Of a DNA stretch of 64,000 bases, positions 56,593 through 64,000 are shown piece by piece. The notes under the pieces were generated by a model that had not been told where the DNA came from, searched no databases, and saw only the letters and a program-made list of their open reading frames with translations. The DNA comes from Escallonia rubra (Eukaryota; Streptophyta; Magnoliopsida; Escalloniales; Escalloniaceae), in assembly GCA_033065855.1 (NCBI GenBank), contig JAVXUO010000409.1, positions 90,844 through 154,843 of the forward strand, read 5' to 3'. A program made the translations under genes and the position numbers. The stretch's first letter is position 1. The number at the start of each line of letters is the position of its first letter.

Positions 56593-58508
56593 GCTTCTCT
56601 CTACTCTAGGTTATTGGACAAATTCGACGAATTATTAGGATCACTAAAAAAAAATATTTAATTATTAACGGATGTTTTGTTTTCAGTTTTTACTTAATTT
56701 GAAATTTGAGGGAAGTAGATATTTGGTGACAATTTTGGTACTTATTTTTCTCTTTACGATTTATGCTACTTGTCAATTTGGGTTTGGATTTTGGAATTTT
56801 CAAATTATCACTTTTAATTTTATATTTCGAGATCCCCATGTCAATCTTTCTTGAAAGCAAAGCCAAATTAACTATTTTCCATTTCCATATCATTATAATA
56901 TGGTCATCAGCACAACCGCACTAGTGCTCCACAATGATACCCATTGTCACCAGCACCGCCGCCTCAACCCCATACATATTGTCACCACCATCATGAATGT
57001 TCATAATATCTCCAGTTGATTTAAAAGTAAAAGCTCTGCATTGGCCTTCGGCCAAATTACCTTGATTGTTGTAGTTGAATTAGTAAATGCTAAAAGACAA
57101 CAAGGCATAAAAACAGAGGGAAAGTTGAAAGTTGTCATAGAATAGGTACCTCGATTTACTATTTGTTCCGGTCTTTGGTTAGTGGGTCCATGTAACCCCG
57201 TCTTAGTAGTGCTTTTGGCGGTCGGTTGTGATGGGTGGTGGTTGGTGGCTTTTGGTGATGGTGATGTTGAGGGGGCGGGTGATTGGGGGTAGTGTTGGTG
57301 GTAGTAATGACTCTCTGCATTAACTGATTGAAGAAGAAGTAGAACAAAAGGAAGAAAGCGTGTTTAAGAAAAACAGAATTTGACAAGGTGTACCAAAAAT
57401 CCACTGTTTTTTTTCCTAAAGTAAAACCACTAATAATTTCGGTTATTGTTTATTGAAAATCCAAAACTCAAAATTGATTGTCAAACTGTCTTATAGACTC
57501 TCTATCACCATATCTTTTCCTCTCACCAATATGCGACTCCTGGTCGAGATTTGTTAGTGTTCAAAGAGAATTTGCTAAAGATTTAGGGTTTAAAGATCGA
57601 AGAACAAGGGTTAGGGTTTGAAGAATTAATCATCACTAACGAAGCCTTATGCGAACAATTGCGACTCTTTAGTTATGTGGTAGGGTTTTTCCTTTTGAAA
57701 ATTTGAACTTGTTGGATAATCAGCTATAGTGCACTAAACTTGAGTGTAATCTTGTATTGTGATTTATGAGCACGGAAATAGGGGCCTTTGTCAATAAGAT
57801 TCTAAAATCGAGCATGCATGCACTTGTAAGGTAATCCAACGTGTGTTTGAAAAAAAAAAGTGTCATAAGTGATAAATTAGAGGGCAAACTTTATAATTTC
57901 GAGCTTGAAACTAACAAAACAACCATAAAGGTTAATCACAAGCATATGTATTAATCAAATTAATAGAAAAAGTTAAGCGACATGCTAACTATAAATCTCA
58001 AAAATTTGTAAAGAAATAAGTAAAAAAAAAAAAAAAATTGAGCTTAGAGATGCTTGACAAGGAGATTTAAATTGTTCGATTTGAACTACCCTAAAACCTA
58101 CATCCATCTCTTCAAGTTAGTCCCTTGCAACAACCTTATAATCCACAATTATGATCTACCTTTGGGTCAATACCTAACCACCATACAGTTCCCTTTGTGC
58201 TACGCACACACCAAAAACAAGTTAGTTTAATAGGATGGAATCACATAGATATTAAAGTTTGCTTACCACTCTCACATTTGTGTCTATCTAATGGTTGTCA
58301 TGTAAAGCCTAATGCCTCAGTACTATTCTCGAACTATGTAACTTTTCACTCCTATTGTAATTAATCCTTTATTACCACACACGAAAAAAAAAAATTAACC
58401 AAAGCTTGACAATCCTAAGCTTTGCTACAAGGTGAATGAATTGAAGTTTCTTGTAAAACAAAAGCTCTCTTTATGAAGAAGATGTATAAAATTAAAACTC
58501 TAAACACT
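56593..58508. other. Intergenic, nothing convincing
   Basis: Contains a CACCACC/GGTGG-rich part (56920-57310) and an A-run at 58022-58037. No gene or element recognised. Confidence 0.35.
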
Positions 58509-58924
58509 GGTGATATAATGACACGTGTCGGGTTTGACTCACAGTCAGCCTAGTCAATCATGAGTTTGACAGTTATCATATCGGAGGAACAAGGATTCTA
58601 AAAGGATCCTGATTGGATCTTGACGTGATCCCCAAGGATTATAACGCGATCCTAACAGATCTGGCCGGTGGCTAAGCCCTAGGACTCCTAGTTCTACTAA
58701 AGGTCTTCTACCTACAGCTATGTAAAGGGGACTTCTCGAGGTACGCAGACAACTTCACACACATGCACATTATGCTTATTATTTCTCAGAGTTCTACCAT
58801 GTTACATGTGCTCTGACTTAAACATCAGACGGTTCCCCACCAGAACTCCTACCCGACGGTCACTCTTTTCTGTCTTACAAATCAATTCTCTGTCTGTGGT
58901 TCCCGATCAAGTTTTTAGCAGCAA
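58509..58924 (+). repeat. Presumed 5' LTR of the second Tat-like element
   Basis: Bounded by TG and CA and followed after a few bases by a primer-site-like TTGGCGT. Contains a CTATGTAAAGGGG TATA-like stretch near 58720. The left border is uncertain because there is no second LTR in the window for comparison. Confidence 0.5.
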
Positions 58925-59989
58925 TAGATTGGCGTAATGCATGGGACCACGATGGGGAACATTGCCAACCATTCATTCTCTGGTGACTGTCCAGTCAGCC
59001 AATCTAACCAAGATCGTCACGCACGATTGAATAGTTCTCATCGACCCAATCACTCTCCCGATCGATGCTCGACACCCTTTAACTGTCGTGCCAGTTCTTT
59101 TGAAGATGTTTATGTTAACGTAACATCTGATGCCCTGAGTTGGACAATGGATGCAATATCCTGCATTTTTTGAGCGGTTTTAAATAACTATTTATGACAT
59201 GAAAAATAAACGGACATTTAATTTGAGCAATGCTCAAAGATTAGTAGAGCATAAAATGTTAAAATGATTTTGGGACAAAAATGTAATTTTTAAAACTTTT
59301 AGGGCTATTCTGTAATTTTGAAAAATGGCATGATATGTGTCAAATTTTAGAGAAAATCTTGTCTTAGAATGCCACCACCTACTTGATTTTTATGCTGACT
59401 AACTTAGTTTAATTATTAAACTAAGGGATAAGTTTAAAAAGGAAAATAAAAACAAAATAGAAAAGAAAGGAAATTCGGGTAAAAGAAACATATCAAAGAA
59501 AAAAGGAAAAACAAAGCAGTGGAAAGACTGGAAATAAAGGGAGGGAGAAGGGTGCTCGGCTGAAATTAGAGAGATGAATTGAAGGATGTCATGAACATGC
59601 TATAGAAGACTCGAGATGTAGCCATGGCTTCAGCCTCCACCAATCAACCTCACATTCATTTACAGCAAGCTCAGGCTACGACCCTCCTCATGATCTAGTT
59701 ATGGTCACTAATACAAGTCAGAAGCTAACCCGACATATCAGTTAGAAAAGAAGAGCAGGGAACATACTACCAGGAACAGTTCATGTTATCGTCGAGACCC
59801 ATCATTCGAAGATAGCAAAAATTCCTTCCCCGAGCAGGTCGTTAACCCTCAAGGGCAGCACCACCGCAAAGAAGAGCATCCTCAAGGACGACCTCACCGA
59901 CACACAACACCCAAGTGTTGTTCCCAAGAATGGAATTTTTGGAAGCAAATCTCTAAACCTTGTCCCTAAGGACTATCTCCCCCGAGGGA

Positions 59990-60760
59990 AGATTTTGGAT
60001 ATCCTTTATCCAAGGTAATTGAGAGAACATAGCTGCCACCCAATTTCAGAATGCCTCAGTGCGATTTGTATGATAGGAGGGGCAACCCTAGAGAACATGT
60101 TTATGAGTTTGAGACGAACTTGCTACTTCTCTAGGTTTCAGACGCTGTCATGTGTCACACCTTTCCAACCTTACGGAAAGCCGCACATACATGGTTAAAA
60201 TCCTTAGTCCCTATCTCATTACCTTAGGAGGTTCAACGCGACCACATTGGAGATATATAATCTAGATGAGTCGGTCAAGTACACAGCCTTTCTGCGAGGC
60301 CTCCAACCCACGTCCAAGTTTACATTCTCGGTCAACAAGAGCCCTCCTAGGAACATGAGTGCTCTTTTGGACAAATTTCAAACAAGTATATCCAGGAAAA
60401 ATAGTACTTAGAAACTTATAAAGGATGACGATAAGGGAACAACCAGGAACAAGGAAAACATTCCCGTGAAGATAGCTCATGAAGCGGGAGGAACTCCAAA
60501 CGTTCTAAACACGACGAACAGCGCCCCCGGGACTAGCGCGACATAAAGAACCTGATGCTCTTAATGCCCAACCATCGCAGATTCTACATGAGATCAATGA
60601 CATGGAGGCCCTTAACTGGCCAGAAAAGATGAGGTCGCCCGTGAGTAAAAGATATAAGAATTTATGGTGTCACTTTCACAACAATCATGGCCACACTAAT
60701 AACAATTGCGAGTCGCTCAAGCGAGCAATTGAGGCCCTCATTAAGTGAGGAAATTTAAAG
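59990..60760 (+). pseudogene. Gag of the second Tat-like element
   Basis: Retrotransposon capsid precursor, broken. Visible: FRMPQCDLYDRRGNPREHVY at about 60043-60100, KAAHTWLKSLVPIS near 60178-60220, LDESVKYTAFLRGLQP in another frame near 60262-60310, and CHFHNNHGHTNNNC-type knuckle followed by ESLKRAIEALIK near 60668-60748. Several frame changes occur. Confidence 0.75.
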
Positions 60761-60962
60761 AATTATATAGCACCAAAGGACGATAAGAGAAAAGTGATTC
60801 CAGTCATTGAAGGAAAAGAAGAACAACAAGAGAATATGGGCACTATTAGCACCATCTTTTGGGGCATTGCAGTAAGAGGTTCATCTGGACAGGCTTGCAA
60901 TCTAAAATGCAAGAGACTTTATCAGTGCCAAAAATCTCCCTTTGGGAAGATGATATAGGGAT

Positions 60963-61217
60963 GTGAAGACCCCTCACGATGATCCACTGGTTGTCAGACT
61001 CCGAGTAAGGAACTTTGATGTTAAGCGCATCTTGGTTGATAACGGGAGTTCAACTGAAGTTTTGTTCTATGAAGCTTTTCAAAAGATGAGCATCTCGTTG
61101 GATCAATTTTGTAAGATGGATATGCCATCGTACAGCTTCTCCAATCATCTAGTCACAGTTGAAGGGGACAATAACCCCCCGTTTCAGGAAGCACACCTCT
61201 GGCCCAAGCCAACTTGA
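60963..61217 (+). pseudogene. Aspartic protease of the second Tat-like element
   Basis: 85-codon stretch beginning with DPLVVRLRVRNFDVKRILVD and containing the catalytic-type LVDNGSSTEVLFY motif, where Tat-lineage elements normally show DNGSS in place of DTG. It continues directly toward broken RT. Not independently functional. Confidence 0.8.
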
Positions 61218-61619
61218 TGTTAGATTTTTCTCTTGTGCGTGTCCTGTCAGCCTACAACACCATACTTAGACGGACCGCACTAAACCAGCTGAAGGCGGTG
61301 GTGTTTATGTACCACTTGAAGATGAAGTTCCCCACAGAGCATGGGGTGGGAGAGGAGAAGGGAGACTAGAAGTAGCCCAACAATGCTATTTAGCATCATA
61401 CCAAGCAAAGAACAAAGAGGCCCTCATCATCGAAGACATCAGAGACGAGACAAAGATGCAAAGAGGCAAATTGGAAGAGAATCTCTTAAATCGCCATTTA
61501 TCCTGGAGAAACTAGAAAAACCCATCAGAATCAGGTCAGGCCTCAAGGAGGAATTACAAGCTTAGTGACCTCATGCAGAGTTATGTAGACATCTTTGCTT
61601 AGACAGCAACAAATATGCT

Positions 61620-62252
61620 TGGAATAGAACCCAAGTGATCACACACTGGTTAAACATTGACTTGACTAAGAAACCTGTCAAGCAGAAGACGCAGACATTC
61701 GCACCAGAGAGACAAGTGAAGATTCAAGAGGAAATGGATAAATTATTGGAGGTAGGATTCAGTAGAGAAATTCACTACCTAGATTGGATCGCCAATGTTG
61801 CCTTGGTTCCAAAATCTGGCAACAAATGGTGAATATGCATTGACTTCATGGACTTGAACAAAGCATGCCCTAAAGTTGGGTATCCACTCCCCATGATTAA
61901 TATCCTTATTGATGCTACCTCAGGACATGAACTATTAAGGTTCGTGGATGCTTACTCTGGGTATAATCAGATTATGATATATGAAGATGATGTTCCCAAG
62001 ACTTCGTTCATCATATAGCGCAGACTTTGCTGTTACAAAGTCATGCCCTTTAGGCTCAAGAACGCGAGAGCTACAAATCAATGTTTGTTGAACATGATAT
62101 TCCATGATCCGATCGGCAAAAACATGGTATTTTATGTAGATGATATGCTAGTGAAGAGTGCCAAGGCAAAGCTCCATGTCGAGGACCTCAAGGAAACCTT
62201 TGACATCCACAGGAAGTATAATGTGAAGTTGAACCCACTCAAGTGCATTTTC
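61620..62252 (+). pseudogene. Truncated reverse transcriptase of the second Tat-like element
   Basis: Open pieces include FAPERQVKIQEEMDKLLEVG, WIANVALVPKSGNKW, FMDLNKACPK, GYPLPMINILID, AYSGYNQIMI, MPFRLKNARATNQ and the active site FYVDDMLVKS at about 62130-62160. The thumb begins (LNPLKCIF) and is then replaced by unrelated sequence. RNase H and integrase are absent. Confidence 0.85.
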
Positions 62253-63400
62253 CGTATTTTATTTTATCTTTTTCGAAAATAATTTATTACCTAAAATATT
62301 TAGCGACGAAATTCCATCGCTAAACGTTTGTCGTTTAAAACTTTAGCGACAGAATTCATGTCGCTAAAAATCGTTCATGTAACAGTAGTTAGACTTTTAG
62401 CGACGGAATATAGTTCGTCGCTAAAAGTCAAACTAATTTCATAAAAAAAATATGCTTTTAATACCTAAACTTGTAATCACAATCCAACAATTCACAATCC
62501 AACAATCATAATCCAACAATAAAATGCATACAAAATTCAAGAGGGCACGGGAGAGGGGTACATTAATAGAATAGGGGGCGCCGGGAGCGCGATACAAAGA
62601 GCTAGCTAGGAGAGGAAGGGCTGATCAGGGTTCGGAAAGTCCCAGATCTGATGGGTCCTACTAATCGTCCTAGTCCACGGGGGCACTGTGAACCGGATCC
62701 GGCTCGACATGTCCAGCAACAATGCCCTGCATGTAAAGACACAGACGCATTAATCTCGATAGCAATCGTATGTAGTGTTCACTAATTAAACGTAGATAGT
62801 GGTTGTACTTGATTATGCGTCGTGATCCTCATATAAACCTCCGCAGCAATGTGACGGACCTCGTCCTCATGTTACGAAGAACGCTCCATGGTAGGTGTCT
62901 GCGTCTGTGGAGATGCAGCGGGAGTGAGGACGTTCCTATCATGACACGTGCAGTCATACCGGGGAGGCCGCATACGCCGCCTAATAGGGTTTAATTAGAG
63001 TTTAGTTAGGGTTAATTAGGGTTAATCGGTGTTAATTATGTTTACTTATGGTCAATTAGGGTAATTTAGGTTTAATATTAGTTAATTAGGTTTAATTAGG
63101 GTGAATCAATGTTAATTAGGGTTAATTATAGTTAAGTAAGGTTACCTAAGGATGTGTTAGGGGTTAATGAGGGGTTAATGAAGGGTTTATCGGAGCTTAA
63201 TAGGGTTAATCAGGATTAATTATGTTTACTTAGGGTTAATCAGGGTTATTTAGGTTTAGTCAGGGTTACTTACGGTTAATTAGGGTGAATCAGAGTCAAT
63301 TACAGTGAATCGGAATTAATTAGGATTAATCAGGGCTAACTAGGTTTAATTAGGATGAATCAGGGTTAATACAATCAACAGCAAGAGCAACAGCATAACT
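62253..63400 (-). mobile_element. CACTA-related fragment joined to the truncated RT
   Basis: 62290-62430 carries the subterminal repeats TTTAGCGACGGAAT/CGTCGCTAAA. 62540-62960 aligns with 49290-49710 of the CACTA element (GGATCCGGCTCGACATGTCC, GCATTAATCTCGATAG, GGTGTCTG(C/T)GT(C/T)TGTGGAG). 62985-63370 is the telomere-like array. The terminal CACTACAAG is not found at the RT junction, so the end is lost or the boundary is complex. The right limit is unclear. Confidence 0.7.
62985..63370 (+). repeat. Telomere-like degenerate repeat, second CACTA-related copy
   Basis: Some 25-30 diverged copies of TTAGGGTTAATTA-like units, also with GTTACTTA and GTGAATCA variants. Same position relative to the transposase remnant as in 46748-52357. 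Confidence 0.85.
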
Positions 63401-64000
63401 TAGAGCATTTGAAACTTTGAATTTAAGCGACATTCATAGAATTGTGGATACATAATCTACTTCTGAAATTCCGCTACGCATGCTCTATATTTCCAAAAAT
63501 ATACTCAATCAGACGACAATAAAAAGTAGTACATCCAAGAAAGTAACCAGTAGAAATCTAAAAATAGGCCCTAGTCATGAAGTAAATAGACACGAAACGC
63601 CAAAAAATTAACTTCTAAATTCTTGCGAGATCAAGGCGGTCACATTAGTTTTACAACTCATAAACATTATTCTAGAACCACGTAGCAAAATTTCAGCATG
63701 ATTTGATACTAAGCAACTAAAAAAACATTTCATTCATAAGCAACTGAAAAAACATTTCAACCTCCCAATCTTAAAACTAAATGACCAAACAGGCTCAAGC
63801 TCAAGTACATGGAGAATTCTAGTGGCAAGTTTGAACAGTGTCCTAACTCGTAATCAACTATGTTGAATTTTTAATTACCTAATGTGATGTGCAATTAGTT
63901 AATTTTGGTTTACTTGAGAAAGATGCGCACTACGTGCCATATTGACGTTTAAACAAAAATGAGTATGAATAGACTGTAAACAATACCCGTTTAATCAATT
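63401..64000. other. Window end, nothing recognised
   Basis: AT-rich. CATTTCATTCATAAGCAACTG is partly duplicated at 63725-63755. Possibly still within the CACTA-related element. Confidence 0.3.

Larger units (their letters stand above)
58509..62252 (+). mobile_element. Second Tat-like Ty3/gypsy element: 5' LTR, gag, protease, part of RT
   Basis: Presumed 5' LTR 58509-58924 (TGATATAATGACACGTGTCG ... TTTTTAGCAGCA) is followed by ATTGGCGTAATGCATGGGA, resembling the TTGGCGCCGTCTGTGGGAA sequence after Tat LTRs. Gag at 59990-60760, protease at 60963-61217 and reverse transcriptase at 61620-62252 are in plus orientation, each with stops. RT ends abruptly after NPLKCIF, where CACTA-type sequence begins. 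59170-59580 shows weak similarity to the start of the solo LTR at 12189 and may be a further insertion. Confidence 0.82.

Overview
The window is nuclear DNA of a flowering plant, most likely a eudicot with a transposon-rich genome. Evidence is AT-rich intergenic DNA, spliced plant-type genes, Stowaway, hAT, CACTA and Mutator-type elements, Tat-lineage Ty3/gypsy retrotransposons and (TA)n microsatellites. Only two host genes can be supported. Almost everything else is transposon sequence at several nesting depths. The species cannot be told from the sequence alone.

Layout. 1-2110 (+) is decayed pol of a Tat-like Ty3/gypsy element. Downstream and antisense, 2230-10690 (-) is a broken plant-mobile-domain (PMD) reading frame, probably the extra antisense ORF of the same element. 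It is split by a 4,223-bp hAT transposon (3924-8146) with a perfect 8-bp target duplication, and that hAT itself carries a Stowaway MITE. 12189-15940 is a very large solo LTR with a perfect 5-bp target duplication.

17274-39552 (+) is a four-exon Nudix hydrolase gene of the plant NUDT16 type (191 aa). The reading frame is intact across all three splice junctions. Its second intron is 18.9 kb and is filled with transposons: a gypsy fragment, pieces of four related DUF659-type hAT copies in both orientations, two Mutator-like elements, a Stowaway, and an LTR with a 186-bp tandem array.

39720-46750 holds short repeats: a SINE-like sequence, a foldback element built from nested palindromes, a degenerate Stowaway and a TRIM-like element. 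46748-52357 is a CACTA element. Inside it sit three related elements, each embedded in a (TA)n microsatellite, sharing termini and internal palindromes. I regard this family as the best candidate for something poorly described.

54542-54934 (-) is a SIB1-like VQ-motif gene with a TATA box and an upstream cluster of TGACG motifs. 58509-62252 (+) is a second Tat-like element (LTR, gag, protease, part of RT), cut off by a CACTA-related fragment that runs toward the window end.

The Nudix and VQ genes are the only functional units and nothing links them in a pathway. All coordinates and alignments were made by eye. Element ends without a stated target duplication are approximate.
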